Notes: a model not told the origin generated them from the sequence alone. A stretch of 64,000 nucleotides of DNA from Heterodera schachtii (GCA_023374025.1 SIJG01000147.1:237687-301686), one strand, 5' to 3'. Positions 13,883 through 26,695 are shown, numbered from the stretch's first letter. Program-made: numbers and translations.

Positions 13883-14248
13883 TTAAATTTGCACTAACAA
13901 TTGCATCGAAAAAGAGATAATAAAGTTTACTGCCGAAATTATTGATTAATTTAAAATAAAAGCATAATTAAATAAAGATTTAGTTTTATTATAAATATTC
14001 AATCTTTTTTTTCCTGCAAATGCTATTAACTCGTTTAAAATTTTATTTTGCTTTTCTTTTCTTTTTACCAATTTAACAGTAAATTATTTACTTTTATTTC
14101 CTAATTTAAAAATAAATCATTTTAAAATTTCATACATTACGCTTGATTTTTAAATTGTTAAAAGTTTTTTCGTCAAAACACTTTAATTTAGAGAGTTTCA
14201 ACAATTTATTGAATTTTCTCCAAATATTAATGCCCTTATTTAAAGTAA

Positions 14249-15423
14249 AGACCGGACAACTGGGGTCGGAGAGATCCCGAGTCGGGATCCCGACCGAATC
14301 CCGTTCCCGATCAATCTCCCGATCCCGATCAATCCCGAAGATTTTTTTCGGGATCCCGCTGAATTATCGGGATTTGCAAAAACTCAATTTTTTTTATGTT
14401 TTGTGTCAAGTTTTGTTCAAATGCTTATCTAATATTTATAATTGATCAATTCCATTGAAGAAAAACAGGAATGGGAATTATATCATGTTTTTCGAAAATT
14501 TTCAAAATTCGAATAGCATGCCTAAAAATCAGATTTTAGGACCAAAAATTAGAACATTTAAAAACATAGCTTATAATTTTTTTTTAATTTAATTAATATA
14601 AATTTTTTTATTTTCGCCTTCTATGATCAGTTTTAACAATTTGAGAAAATTAGCAAATCGTTAAGTGCATCGGAACCAAAAAATTAGATTTTTATGATTT
14701 TTTTGCTGAGATTTTTTCAAAAACTTTAGGGGAATAAGGTGGAGGCCGGCGGTGCCGATAGGCGCCGCCGGAAAATTTTGTAATTTTGGATGCGATTTGT
14801 TAACAGATTTTGTCCAAAAAAACCAAAATTTTTAACGATTTTGAACAAAATTTTCAGGAAATAAGGATTTCTAGAGTCCGGCGCTGCAGTATGCACCGAA
14901 GGAAAAATACGTAGACAACAATTTCTAATCCAATTTTTGCATAAAATTCTTAGATATTGTTGTGTCATAATATTCCCTACAAGATTTAGAATAATATTTT
15001 AGGAATTAAAATTTTTTGATTATTCTTTTTTGAAAAAAATAAAAGTCACAAAATGGCCAACTTTTACGTTAAAATTTGAAAATTTTATTGTAATTTTGGA
15101 GACCTGTTGAAATTTTTTTGGCATTTTTACGGATTTTTTAAGAAAAATTAGCAAATGACAATATTTTTTAATTTAAAATACAAGATATTAATTAAAAAAT
15201 GGAGATTTTTTTAAAAATTATCATGACTTCAATCCCGCGGGATCTCGCGGGATTGGTAAAATGGTCGGGAGGGATCCCGGTTCGGGATCCCGATGAAATC
15301 CCGATCCTGATCAATCCCGATGAATTTAAAAAATCGTTCGGGACGGATCCCGAGGTCGGGATCCCGAATTTAATCCCGCGGGATCCCGAAGAAATCTCGC
15401 GGGATCCTGATCCCGTCCGGTCT
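14249..15423. mobile_element. GGGATCCCGAT word-array element with short inverted termini
   Basis: The ends are inverted: AGACCGGAC (14249-14257) and GTCCGGTCT (15415-15423). The similarity extends imperfectly outward (AAAGTAAAGACC against the complement of GGTCTCTAATTT). Next to each end is an array of GGGATCCCGAT/GATCAATCCCG words (14262-14362 and 15227-15420), largely self-complementary. The AT-rich middle holds a strong hairpin (14746-14771). No transposase frame exists; the 99-100-codon frames at 14143 and 15199 merely translate the words as repeated RDP/IPRD. Interpreted as a non-autonomous element of unknown family. Confidence 0.65.
14746..14771. repeat. dispersed hairpin motif GGTGCCGATAGGCGCC
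   Basis: CCGGCGGTGCC, GATA, GGCGCCGCCGG forms an 11-bp stem with one G-T style mismatch and a four-base loop. The same core recurs at 30361-30376 and 32120-32135 (reverse strand) and in weaker form at 34930-34950, 58137-58150 and 58878-58898. Flanking words TTGTTAACA and TTTTGTCCAAAAAA at 14797-14820 also recur beside the 30.36-kb copy, so a longer repeat unit is shared and not the motif alone. Confidence 0.75.
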
Positions 15424-15430
15424 CTAATTT
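14957..15430 (+). repeat. dispersed repeat, copy 1 (right half of word-array element)
   Basis: Matches 18787-19252 almost throughout: ATTGTTGTG, AGGAATTAAAA, a segment containing AAAGTCACAAAATGGCCAAC, and then the whole GGGATCCCGAT word array including TTTAAAAAATCGTTCG. It ends at CCGGTCTCTAATTT in both copies. The two copies are in the same orientation. Confidence 0.85.
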
Positions 15431-15989
15431 ATAGTCACCACAAGTTTTCGTTTTTCGATGATTATTATTTCTTTAATAAAATCGATTATCATTTGTAGTT
15501 TAATTTTAGATTTTTTGAAGTTTTTTATTACTTCGTTGGTCATTATAAACATAAGAAATTTTAAAAATTTTTATGCCATTATTAGAAAGACGTAAAAAAT
15601 CAAATTGTAAGTTTGATTGACTAATATTAATTATTGTATTATCAAATCTACTACAAAAAAATCAGATAAACTTTTTAAATGGCAAAAATTGTTCTTTTAA
15701 AACTTATTTAAATTTTTTTAATCCAGGTATTATTAATTATTTCTATTAATTAAATTAGAATAAGCCAAATATATATTAATAAGTTATTTTTAATTTTGAA
15801 ATTTTTTTTTAATTAACTCGATATTTTAACTGATATCTCGATAAAACATTCTGTTAAGGCTACTCATTTCATAACATTTTATAATTCAAAATGTGATTTA
15901 TTTTTTTAATTTACAAAAAATATAATTTCCAATTTTGCTTTTTTCTTTTAAAATTAATTTTTCAAGTTTGTTTTTACCTTTCAACCTAG

Positions 15990-16065
15990 TGAAAAAATTA
16001 TTTTAATTATAATGATTCAAATATTATTACTCATGTCGTATGGCTTGTGTTTACATCAGCATAAG
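15990..16065 (+). other. candidate mini-exon with signal-peptide-like reading
   Basis: An acceptor-like CTTTCAACCTAG is followed by TGAAAAAA and an ATG at 16012 opening 18 codons (MIQILLLMSYGLCLHQHK) that run straight into a donor-like GTCAGTG at 16066. The peptide is hydrophobic enough for a signal sequence. Short frames of this kind arise by chance in T-rich DNA, so this is a weak call that needs transcript support. No downstream exon was identified. Confidence 0.2.
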
Positions 16066-17261
16066 GTCAGTGCATAAATTTTTTTAGTTATTTAATGTTG
16101 CGAAAACCGATTTTAAAAAATTAATATTTGGTTCTATACAATAAAACAATTTAACGCCATTTCTATTTGTTTTTCCTTTAGTTTGTTAATTAAAAATATT
16201 TACCTTTTGGTTTTTCTCTTTTGGTACTTCTCCAATTAACTTTCATCTAATAATTAGAAAACATATTTTTTAAATTTGTTCTTTTTCGTCCGAAGGTGAG
16301 GTCTTCGGTACGGTGCTTGTTTATGGAATTTATTATTCCAATGTATTCTTCTGTATATAAATTTATTATCTTTAATGACTCAGTTTTAAATTAAATTTTT
16401 AATTTATTTTTCACTTAATGTTTTTATATTCAAGGTAATCACAAAAATTCCATATTTTCTTTAAAAAAACTTAATTCTCATGCATGGCATCGAATTTGGG
16501 TAATTAAATCCTACCAACATAGAAAAATATTAACGCCAAAAATTTAGAAATCTGATTCCGAAGTACATAAATCATGATATATTATAGAAATTTTAAGCTT
16601 TTATTATATGGTTATGTTCGTTTTCTGGCAACTATTTCGTCACCTTATTTTGCAGTTTTAGCACCTATTCGGCATTTTTAGCATCTAATTATGTACCTAT
16701 TTCTCGATTTTTTGAACTTAAAATTTTAACCTCAGTTGCTTTTTCTTAAAAAGTTGGAATTTTAGTGCCTAATTTGGTCATTTCTTTATCAGCAAAAATT
16801 ATTTTTATGCTTTCTTTTCATGCGTACTTTTCAATTTCAAATTTTTTATAATATATTTGTAAACTCTTTATGTAATAAAATTATTAAAAATTTTAACTAA
16901 ATTATTTCAAGTAAAACAAAATTGGATGTTGTTTTAATATTTGTTACAATGCAAACATAATTTTTTATAAAATTTTCTTAACCTTCCTGTACAAAATCTT
17001 AGCATAATAAGTTATTTGTTGATAACTAAGTATTTATGTGACTATTGAGTGTTTGGCATTCTAATGGGATTTATATTGGAATTTCGATAATTATTTATTT
17101 CAATTAATATTAATATTTATTATATTTATTTGTATGCGTTAAGTACTTTGTTTATATTTCGTAAATTAAATTATTTCTTCATTTATGTTTTTTTGTAGAT
17201 TTTCTAAAAAATTTCAAGTTTATTTTTCTTAATTTTATATTTTTCTTTCAATTAAAAATAG

Positions 17262-17355
17262 TGAAAAAGTATTACGGCTGCGATTTCTTCTTAATTCATT
17301 TGCCAAGGAGATCAACATTTATGTTGCGGCATCAATTTTATATTTAACTACACAA
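17262..17355 (+). other. candidate exon, histone H2A-like fold
   Basis: The segment lies between an acceptor-like AAAAATAG (ending 17261) and a consensus donor GTAAGT (17356). One frame is open across all 31 codons. Its C-terminal part reads IYVAASILYLTTQ, which lines up with the H2A alpha-2 helix consensus (V/I-Y-x-A-A-x-L-x-Y-L-T-A-E). The preceding VLRLRFLLNSFAKEI resembles the H2A V-x-R-L...YA-x-R-I region but lacks about four residues of the glycine/alanine loop. I could not find flanking exons for the N-terminal tail or the alpha-3 helix. It could be a divergent H2A variant, another histone-fold protein, a pseudogene fragment, or chance. Confidence 0.3.
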
Positions 17356-18786
17356 GTAAGTACTTTTTATTTCTTTTATGAGTTCATATTTACTTAAAGA
17401 ATCAAATATGAAATATCAGATTTCTAATTTTATTTCATATTCAATTATATATTTTAATTAAAGACTGTTCCTTTCTTTTATTTTCGCATTGGTTAATCTT
17501 ATTTTTACGGAAATTAAGTTGCTTAACTTGTTGTTTAATTTATTTTCAAATGGAAGATTATTATAAGTATGTAAATTTATGTTAAGGATAAATTCTGATA
17601 ATATTTTAAATTTTTATAATTTTTACTGCTATATTAACCAAAATGATATTATATCTTGATAATACTTCAAAATTTATCATGTCCCGCTATTGTTATAGCT
17701 TTTAGACGATTTTTGTGATATTTTCATCTTTCGGTACTTTTTGTTTGCCTTGTTTTGCTTTAGTTATCATTAATTTAACGTTTATATTAACTTTTTTAAA
17801 TAAATTATTTAATAAATGAAGCAGAAGACATATTAAAAGACTTTTCTTTTTCCATAAAAATTTTATTTATTCCTTTTTTTATTTTATATTCGTCAGGTAA
17901 GAAAGTGTTTCAAATTATCGAAACCCATTCAATAGTTTTTAATCCTGCAAATGCCTGTAATTTTTTTAGATGCTTTCGGTTTAATTTTAATGTTATCATA
18001 ATTTATTTATTATACTATTGTCTTCTCTATTTAGTTTAATTTTCAAAAAATTTTTTCATTTTTCAAAAAAATATGTTTATGTCTATATTTTCAAATTCAT
18101 TATATTTTCTTAAAATAAATAGTTGTTAAATAATATATATTTCATTATTTGCAAAATTAAATTGTTCTTCAATTTTATAGTGTCTTCATTGACTTAAATT
18201 ATTAAAATTTTAATGCAAATATGAATTTGTTTTTAAATAATTGTATTTAATAAAGTTAATTTTGTTGAAATAATATTTTTTGTTAAATAATTTTTGCTTC
18301 ATTATATTTATTTGAATAAATAATTCAAAAAATCTTGCATACGAAAAAAGGATGTTTTTTTGTCAATGATCTAATCTAATTTTTGTTTTAAAATTGTTTA
18401 TTTTATTTATTTTTAATAAAATGTCGTCCATATTTAGTGTATCATTTAAATATTTTTTAATTTTAAAAATATAGGTTGCTGCTTATATTATATAATATAT
18501 AAGCCTTTGTTAAATATTTTGAAAAGTCTCAGTCGCAGTTTTTATTTATTTCCTTTTTTATCGCAGATCTTCTTGCAATTCCAATAATTATTAATTTTAT
18601 TTATTCTTTTTTATAATATTTTCATATTATTTATTCATATTGGTTGTGTTTATATGGATTATTTTAAACTCAACGTTTGCATCTATGTTAAAAGCTGTTT
18701 CTTTTTTTTACTTTATTTTCATAAATTAATATTTTGTATAAATTATTTAAACTGTCTGTGGTTTAATAATATAATTTATTTTTTAA

Positions 18787-19252
18787 TTGTTGTGCATGAA
18801 ACTACCTAATAAGATTTAAAATATTATTTGAGGAATTAAAAAAATAATTTTTGATAATTCTTTTTTTAAAGGAATAAAAGTCACAAAATGGCCAACCTTT
18901 GCGTCAAATTTTGAAAATTTTCACAAGTATTTTGAAACTCATAAAAATTTTTTGGGATTTTAAGGGATTTTTAAAGAAAAATAAGCAAATTTTTAATTTA
19001 AAATTCAAGGTCTTAATTTAAAAAAATGAGATTTTTCCAAAAATTATCGTGACTTCAATCCCGCGGGATCTCGCGGGATTGGTAAAATGGTCGGGAGGGA
19101 TCCCGATTCGGGATCCCGATGAAATCCCGATCAATCCGGATGCATTTAAAAAATCGTTCGCGACGGATCCCGAGGTCGGGATCCCGAATTTAATCCCGCG
19201 GGATCCCGAAGAAATCCCGCGGGATCCCGATCCCGTCCGGTCTCTAATTCTT
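18787..19252 (+). repeat. dispersed repeat, copy 2 (5'-truncated word-array element)
   Basis: Same-orientation copy of 14957-15430. It contains the AGGAATTAAAA / AAAGTCACAAAATGGCCAAC segment and a nearly identical GGGATCCCGAT array (19052-19247), ending at CCGGTCTCTAATTC. The left array and the GGTGCCGATAGGCGCC hairpin are absent, so this copy is truncated. The 71-codon frame at 19049 is the word array in translation and not a protein gene. Confidence 0.85.
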
Positions 19253-21475
19253 ACTCATTTATAAGTACACCATTTTTAGCGCTTTATTCGACAATTTTTT
19301 TTAGTTAAATGAACGCTCTTTGTAATTTCCTTTTTAGTTTTATTTTATTAATTCAATAAAAATTATTTTTTACATGTGAATAATTTTAGATTATTTAGTA
19401 CTCCATCCTTCATTTTTCAATTCATTCTTGCCGCAATTAATGTTTTGCCCTTTAGCTTTTAATAAATTGACAAAGTAAATGAATGAAATTTTGTAATTTT
19501 TTAATACACTCAATTTATCCAAGATAAAAAATTGCATAAAAATTTCAAAAATTAAACAAATTTAATTAGAATGAATATTCTTTTGCAATATTTTTTTCTT
19601 TCGTATTAGCTCAGTGTGTATTTCATTCTAAGTTGTAATGAAACTTTTTTTCTTAAGTTTTTAATTTGCATTTGTGGAATAAATAAAAGTGTATTTGATA
19701 AAATTAATAGTTCTTATTAATTTCCATAAATTATATAATTCTCTAAATTAATTTGATTAAGAGAGACTTTTAAAATCTTGTTTCTAATTAAGTATGATTA
19801 ATTTTTCCCTTACAAAGAATGACCTTGAAATAATTATATTTTGAATTAATTTTTGTTTTTAAAGCTTATTAGTTCATTTTACAGTGAAAAATTATTTTTA
19901 TAATTATTTATTTTTTATAATTAATTACTTTAATTTAAAAAGCGTTGTTTTTGATAAAATATTTAAAAGTATATTTTAGCCTCGTCCCTACCATTTTTTC
20001 CTCTTGATCCACCGTTTCTGCCCTTTTGTCTTTGCCTCCGTCGCCAGAAGAAATTCATAACATTCGGATTTTGTTTTTTTTATGTGGATTAAAATCCATC
20101 AACCTTGTAACACATTTGTTTAAATGTGTTACATTTTATTTAAAATCAAATATTATAATCATATCTTTTTTAATTAAGTACTTTAATTTAACTTTTAAAC
20201 TTTATTGAGGTTTTAAGACCCTTTTTGAAAATATGAATAAATTTTATAGTTATTACATAGATACAAATTAAAATAATTTATTGTAACGCTTCCATCTATT
20301 AAAGGTTTGATTTTTTTTCTTCATTATTAATAATCATTTAGTTAAAATTTATATATTTTTAAATATTGTTTTGTAATTTTGAAAAATTAGCTATTGCTGT
20401 CACTTTTGAAATGTTATATATATATTTAATTTAAATTGGAAAAGTTTGGAAAATAAAGCCAGTAACTCAAAAAAATTTTATTCTCGGTCGAATAAATACA
20501 TCAATTTTCTATTTTTTCTGGCATTTGGTAAAAAAAATTCAAAAATGATCATCAAATTGTAGGATATTTGTTTGTTTTTTCGGATCAAAAGAGATCCTCA
20601 TTTTTTGCATTAATTTATTTCCAATAAAATTTCAAATTTTTGAAAAAATTTAACAAAACAAACATTGAAATAGTTTTTAAAAAATTGCGAAAATGTGTTC
20701 ATATACAATTTAATTAATTGAAAACATCTTTAATTTTACTTTACAATTATTTACAATTTGATTATTCCAAATTTGTGAAAGATTTGAAATTCCGTTTTTT
20801 ATTCAATTTAATTAATTTTTTTGCTCATCTATAACTAATCCAATTAAAACAAAAAAGAAAAAATTACCAAAAAATCTTTTAATGAAAAATTTGGAGAAAA
20901 ATGGGAAGAAAAAGAAGAATATCAACGAAATGAGCTGAATAACGTGAACTTGTTGAAATTTAAGAGAACATAAAGGAAAAAGCAAGAAATTATTCGGCAA
21001 AAAAATAGAACCTATATTGGGAAAAAAATCCAAAACATTTTTTTTGCATTTTGCAACATTTTTGTGCCAGTTTACCACAATTTATTCTTCCTTGTTTTGC
21101 CCCTTATATTTTCTTTTGCCAATTGTTGCACATTTTTGATGAAATTCCTCAATTATTCTTGCCTGTTTTTGACATTGTTTTTCCCAATTTCTCGCAAAAT
21201 TTTATTGTCTAATTTTATTTTGGCATTGTGTTTTTCTCAAATTTATTTTATTTCAACTCTTGGCAGTGTTTTCCAATGAATTAACATGTTACCTTTTTTA
21301 TTATGTTTCTAATAATTTTCTTGCCCACTACAAGAATTCAAAGTGTGTTGTATCATTCCATAGCTTTTTGTTAAAATTTATATACCTTGATTTGCTTTTT
21401 TGTTTTTACACCTTTAATTGTAGGAAAATTTAACTTAAACAAAGTTGGGGTTTATTACTCTAAATTTTTGCTAAT

Positions 21476-21560
21476 TTTTGTTTATTCTTGCGTTGTTTGA
21501 CTATTCCATAGTAAGTTTTTCTCAACATTAAAACTTTACGCTGTTTTTATTATTGCAAAA
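21476..21560 (+). repeat. imperfect direct repeat, copy 1
   Basis: The phrase TTTGTTTATTCTTGCGTTGTTTG, AAGTTTTTCTCAACA, TTAAAACTTTACGCTGTTTTTATTATT recurs about 232 bases downstream at 21708-21790 with substitutions. It is non-coding and part of a longer T-rich duplicated stretch. Confidence 0.6.
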
Positions 21561-21707
21561 TAAAACTGACAAATTGTGGACTGTATACCAAATTAAATTT
21601 TTATTTGTTGTAATGTATATTTTTAAATTTCTTTATTCAATTTATATTGTTAGTTATTAATTTATATTTTTTAACAAATTTGCTGTATATAACATCTTTT
21701 TCGTATA

Positions 21708-21790
21708 TTTTGTTTATTCTTGCGCTGTTTGTCGTTTCAAGTTTAAGTTTCTCGACAGTTAAACTTTACTCTATATTTTATTATTACTAT
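21708..21790 (+). repeat. imperfect direct repeat, copy 2
   Basis: Reads TTTGTTTATTCTTGCGCTGT, AAGTTTCTCGACAG, TTAAACTTTACTCTATATTTTATTATT, matching 21476-21560 in order and orientation. Confidence 0.6.
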
Positions 21791-23474
21791 CTAAAAGATG
21801 TAAAAATTAATTTTTTATTTATATTATTTATTTCTTACTTTTTTTTAATATTTTCAGCAATTTGATATATTTAGCAAAATTTAATTATGTAGATGAGAAA
21901 TTGATTTCTTGTTCAAATATTATTTAATTCCATTTTTTGTTCAGAATGTATTTTGCATTTTTATTGGTATTTGATATATTTAATTTAAAAATATAAATAA
22001 TTTCGAAAATAACATTAAACTGGAAAAAAATATTGCATATGATTTATTGTAATATTTGAAGGTAAATTAAAGTAAAAATGATGTTTTCTTTATTTAAAAA
22101 TATAAATATTAAATTAATTATCTCGGTTTTTGTTCGAAATTATGAACATGCGAGCCAATCTCGTTTCCTCTACGCAACACATAATCCAACAATTTTTTGA
22201 CACATATATTTGAAAAGAAGCCATTTTTTATATAAACATATTTGAATTTAATCAGTTTTAATGATTTAAAATACTATTGCTGTATTATTTTTTAAACTTT
22301 CAATATGTAAATTGTCAAGGTTCAAATGTTAATATTTTTATTAATTTCCGTATAATTTATTAGTTTCATTTTAAAAGAAAGATTAATAACATTTAAGTTA
22401 AAAAATTATTTATTAATACTCATTTATAAATAAAAATTAATTTTTACCCTTTTCATCAATTTAAAATTTAAAATTAATATTGTGATTAATATACTTTTTC
22501 AATGGTGAGTTGCCAATTTCGTCTTGTCTCAGATTTTAAAAAAAGTGAAGTGCATGTTTTTTAATTTTTATATTAAATTTAATATGTTTATTAAATTTTA
22601 ATTGCATTTTAAAGTATCTAACAGAGCGAGCTCCCAATTTCGATATAACTGAAACGTTGTTTGTTAAAAATGCTTCTTAATGTTCAATAAATTGTAGGTA
22701 TTTCAATTTAATTACTCCCGATTTATGCGCTTTTAATTATATTTTTCAATATATTGGTATTTTTATGCAAAGTTTGTCTTGTTATCTACAAGATTTAGAA
22801 AAATTCACATTGAAAAAATATTTTACGGTTAAATTATTTTCATTGATGCTAATTAAAGGTAGTGTTAATTTTAGAGTGATTATATTTTTAATTGTTGTAT
22901 TAAAAATCCTATTAATACATTTTACTGCGAAAAAAGAAGGAATTTTTTTATGCATTTTCTTTTATGTAAAAATTTATTTTAATAGGAGATTCAAATTATT
23001 GTTATGTAAAATTATTCGTTTATATAATAAAAATTTAGTAATTCTCATGCTCAAGACCTTCAGCTTGGTGGATTTCACATTTTTTTGGCTTAAATACTAT
23101 AAATTTATATTTTTATGTTGATATTTATCTATTTATTTTTTTTAATTAAAATTTTTATATTTCTTTATTTAGGCCATTTGCTTATTTATATTCAATAAGC
23201 GCACTATTTATATAAAATGAGTCCTGTGATTAATACAAAATTTATGCTGTAAAGATTTGTTATTTTTCTTTGGTGTATTTAGTTTTTAGTACAAAATTTT
23301 GATGTATGCTAACAAATGTTAATTAATGAAATAAAATATATTTAGCATATAAATGTTTCATTTATTCATTATATATTTTTATTTAAAGGTAAAAATAACC
23401 GAAGTTATGGGTCCCCAAAACCTAGAAAAATGACACTAGAAAAACCGTCTATAATTTGAAAATTTAATTTTTCC

Positions 23475-26400
23475 TATTGCGCTAAAAAACCGCCGCACAC
23501 TCGACTACGGCGGCCAGTAGGTGGGGCGAGACTACGGGTTACGGAAGAAGTCCGCGCGTGGTGCTGCCACTCTGCTCCCCCTCATTCAGAAGTATTGTTT
23601 GGAAGGCAGCATAATTTATTCGGATCAGTGGGCCGCATACAACCGTATTACTGAATTGGGCTTCCGGCACCAAACTGTAAATCACAAGAGACACTTCACT
23701 GATCCAGTTGACGGAACATGCACTAATCTTGTGGAAAACATGTGGAAGAATTGTAAGATGAAGTTTAAAAATATGTGTGGGACAACAATTGAAATGATTC
23801 CATCATATTTGGACGAATTTATGTGGAGGCAACACAACGGGAAGCACACGGAAGAAGCATTTGAAAATATTTTGAGACAGATGGGGGAATTATACCCATG
23901 GAATTAAAGGCATTTAATTATCTTTGTTGAAATTGATGTTAAATTGATGTTAAATTAATTAATATTTATTATTTTGGTGGTTTAATTGCCTTCGGTACTG
24001 AAGCGTCTTTTTTGCTTTGGGACTCAGTTGTCAATTGTAAAAATGAAACCTGATCAACTTTTAATATAGCTAGATCGATTTGTCTCGTCAAGAGCTGTCG
24101 ATTGATACCAATTTTGTTAAAAAAATTTTCATTTGACTTATTTTTTGTCCAATTTTATGGCCAGTTTTCGTGGGTTTAATCGGTGCAAAAACCAGTTTAT
24201 ACTTGTCGGATCAACTTCATCCTCGGATTTTTAGACTTAGCTCATCAAGAGCTTTCGAATGATACCAAATTTGTCTGGTTTCGATCGTTTTAAAAATCCC
24301 CCGGATAAGTCAGGAGTGCCCAAAAATGTAAGGTCGTTTAAATGCATGAAAATTGTACAAAAAGCAATTAATTCACACCACAATTGATATCAAAAGATAG
24401 CCTAAAGATTTCTCTATTCTTCAGTTAAATTTCAAACATTTTATTGAATTTCAATAATGTTAGGGTCAAATTGTTGAGTCAAAATTTTTCATACTTTTGG
24501 TTACAACTTTTGTTAATTTTAATTTTATAAGAATCTGTGCGTTTCTATCACATATTAATTTAAAAATCTTTAAATATACTTTTTTTTAATATTTTAAAGT
24601 TTTTTTATATTAAATCGTGGAATTTGATGCGGTTTTTCAAGGTAGGTTAAATAAATTATGTTTCAATTCGCCTCATTTGGTTGCTCAAATTCGAAACGTT
24701 CAGTTGAAAGTTTCATTAAAATATTTATTATATTTTAGACCACATTATTTTTAACCATTTTGGGTCATTTATATTATTGAAATGACAATTCGCATAATGT
24801 AATATTGACTACATTTCCATATTTAAAAATGCTTTCCTTTCGATCAATGGTTGCGACTGTTTTCGAGAATATAAATAGTTATCAATGGCATACATTTAGT
24901 TTATAGTTTTTCTTATCATTTTTCTTTCTTTTGTATTTTGCAAAATATTTAATTTTAATTTTTATATTTATGCCTTTAAGTTTTTATTGTAAAATATAAT
25001 TTTTCTTTGAAACTCTTGTCGAAGGTGAGATCTGTCTGTACTTTATTATTCGTTAATTTAAGTTTTTCCTTATTTTCAGCCTTTCAATTTTAATGGATTA
25101 TTTTCTGGTTAAGCTAATTTAATATAAATTTGTTATTCTTGCAAATATTGCATATGTATAATATCGGATTGTTATTTATATTTACATTTTGTAATTACTC
25201 CATTTAATTAATGTCACACTGATCCCAATTGCTCTGTGGGGAATTGCTATATAAATATATAAATTAAATTTATTATAATAAATGTTTTTTAATTAATATT
25301 TTTAATATTTTGGCTGCGTCCTCGGCCCCGTTCACACTAATTGTTTTTTTACGGAAGCTGATTCCGCCGTTACAAGATCAGCGTGAGTTATCCATTGCTT
25401 CAACATTTATCGTCAAATAGCATAATCAATTCGTGTCTTTCATTTTTATGTGATTAAGTTTTTTTGTAAACATTTTTTATAAACAATTTTTATTCAAATT
25501 CTCTTCAATTGAACTATTTTCTTATTATCTTTTATATTTTCAATAATGTTAATGTTTAATACAAACATTATTTTATATAATTTTAACTCAAGTAAATAAT
25601 TTATTTTTTAAAGAAATTTTAATATTATAATAATAAATTGATTAGAGTGATAAATTTGAGCATTTTTGTTTTTTGTTTACTATATAAGTTTAAAAAAAAG
25701 TCTTTATTAAATAGATTGGTAGGTTGTTTTTCTATTTTATTTTTTAAATTGCCAGAAGCCTTTTATTTTTATTAATTTATTATTAATTGTATATTATTTA
25801 TATTAAGTATCATATTATATGTCTTTAAATCATTCTCATGCATATGTAGAAGTAAATTTAATTTATCTAAAATGAAAATATTAAGGAGTTTTATTAGATA
25901 TCAACATTTAATAAATTTTTTATTTATTTGTATTAATTTTTTTCATGAGCTGACGGCTTTATTGACCAAGGTGAAGTAAAGATTTAAAGTCAATGATTTT
26001 AATTTATTTTCAAAATCTTTCTTAATTTTTTCATTCTTTATTTTTATTTCTAATGATCAATTCATGTTAATATATTGTTATCATATTAAAGATATTTTTT
26101 ATTTGCAAGCAATAGATAAATTTTAGATTTTAGCAGATAAATTATTTTTAACATAAAATTTATTTTTATGTTTTTAACTTTTTATTGAATAAAGTTACTG
26201 ATATTGAATAAAATAAAATTGCTCTTACAGAAGTCACTCATTTCGCTGGCATTTAATAGCTTAAATAGAATCTGCCAGCTGTTGGCCGTCAAATTAAATA
26301 TTTGTTTAATCGTTCGTGATGAATTTATCATACGCCTTTGTCGAATATAAATGGTTGCATTAAATTTTCAAATTTGACTGCTTATATTATTCTATCACTA

Positions 26401-26483
26401 GTAAGTTAGATTTTAAATGATTTTAAAAAATAAATTTTAGAATTTTTATCGATTTTCCGTAAACTGGCATATTTTCTTGCAAA
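23475..26483 (+). repeat. 3-kb tandem duplication, unit 1
   Basis: Begins TATTGCGCTAAAAAACCGCCG and ends CTTGCAAA; the same sequence runs 26696-29828 as a second, direct unit. The first ~950 bases (with the transposase fragment) and the last ~1 kb (25440-26483) are nearly identical between units; the middle (about 25200-25400 against 28430-28720) has diverged with indels. Probably a duplicated or twice-inserted transposon-derived segment. The start carries a small hairpin, CCGCCG with CGGCGG (23489-23512). Confidence 0.9.
23521..23907 (+). pseudogene. Merlin/ISXO2-type transposase, C-terminal DDE fragment (copy 1)
   Basis: 128 codons matching the C-terminal half of DDE_Tnp_IS1595/ISXO2-like transposases used by Merlin DNA transposons. 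Recognisable blocks are AATLLPLIQKY, the catalytic-aspartate block IIYSDQWAAYNRI (residues about 31-43), VNHKRHFTDPVDGTCTN, LVENMWKNCKMKFK where the third acidic residue is expected, and the family signature SYLDEFMWRQH (about 96-106). The first catalytic aspartate and the N-terminal part are missing. The frame follows a stop at 23518 and begins with GTG, not ATG; its first ATG is deep inside. It cannot make a working transposase alone. The encoded peptide is identical to copy 2. Confidence 0.85.
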
Positions 26484-26651
26484 AAAAAACTTGTTGAATA
26501 TTTGTGGGATTTGGGCACATTAAAGAAAGATCCTCGATGCCCAAACAATGCATGTCGCCGAAAAATGTCGATAGAAGTTGACTCTAGCAAAAGCGATGGT
26601 TGCCGATGGCGATGCTCAGGATGTGGAAAGTGGCTTTTTTATTTAAAATAA
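26463..26651 (+). pseudogene. Merlin/ISXO2-type transposase, N-terminal zinc-ribbon fragment
   Basis: An open frame running into TAA at 26649-26651 contains YLWDLGTLKKDPRCPNNACR, then a short spacer with KSDGCRWRCSGCGKW. The C-x4-C and C-x2-C pairs and the SDGxRWRC phrase match the N-terminal zinc ribbon of eukaryotic ISXO2/Merlin transposases. It lies at the junction of the two 3-kb units, about 90 bases upstream of the second DDE fragment and in the same direction, so both are parts of one broken gene. The linking region, which should carry the first catalytic aspartate, is absent. No equivalent is seen upstream of copy 1. Confidence 0.75.
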
Positions 26652-26695
26652 ATTTAAAAAATTTAAAGCTTGAGCCTAGCCTAAGATGATTAAAT

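Larger units (their letters stand above)
15431..18786. other. T-rich DNA with sparse exon-like islands
   Basis: T-rich on the + strand, as intron sequence of a + strand gene would be. I could support only two exon-like islands, at 15990-16065 and 17262-17355 (listed separately), and the TTTTAGCACCTATT-type words at 16650-16715. No complete gene model can be built. Confidence 0.45.
19253..23474. other. T-rich gene-poor DNA
   Basis: T-rich, low-complexity sequence. The many open frames here (20026, 20812 minus, 21064, 21647, 22765) consist almost wholly of F, I, L, S, Y and K and show no domain. One imperfect direct repeat (21476/21708) is listed. Three loosely similar phrases, GCGAGCCAATCTCG (22150), GTGAGTTGCCAATTTCG (22505) and GCGAGCTCCCAATTTCG (22626), hint at another decayed repeat. 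Confidence 0.5.

Noticed and set aside
15199..15498. 99-residue frame with repeated RDP/IPRD peptides (also 14143-14445 and 19049-19264)
   Set aside because: A direct translation of the GGGATCCCGAT word array; the word is non-coding and occurs in both orientations.
21064..21865. Several T-rich + strand frames that look like multi-pass membrane proteins
   Set aside because: Phe/Leu/Ile-rich residues follow directly from T-rich DNA; no motif, and the frames cross an imperfect direct repeat.
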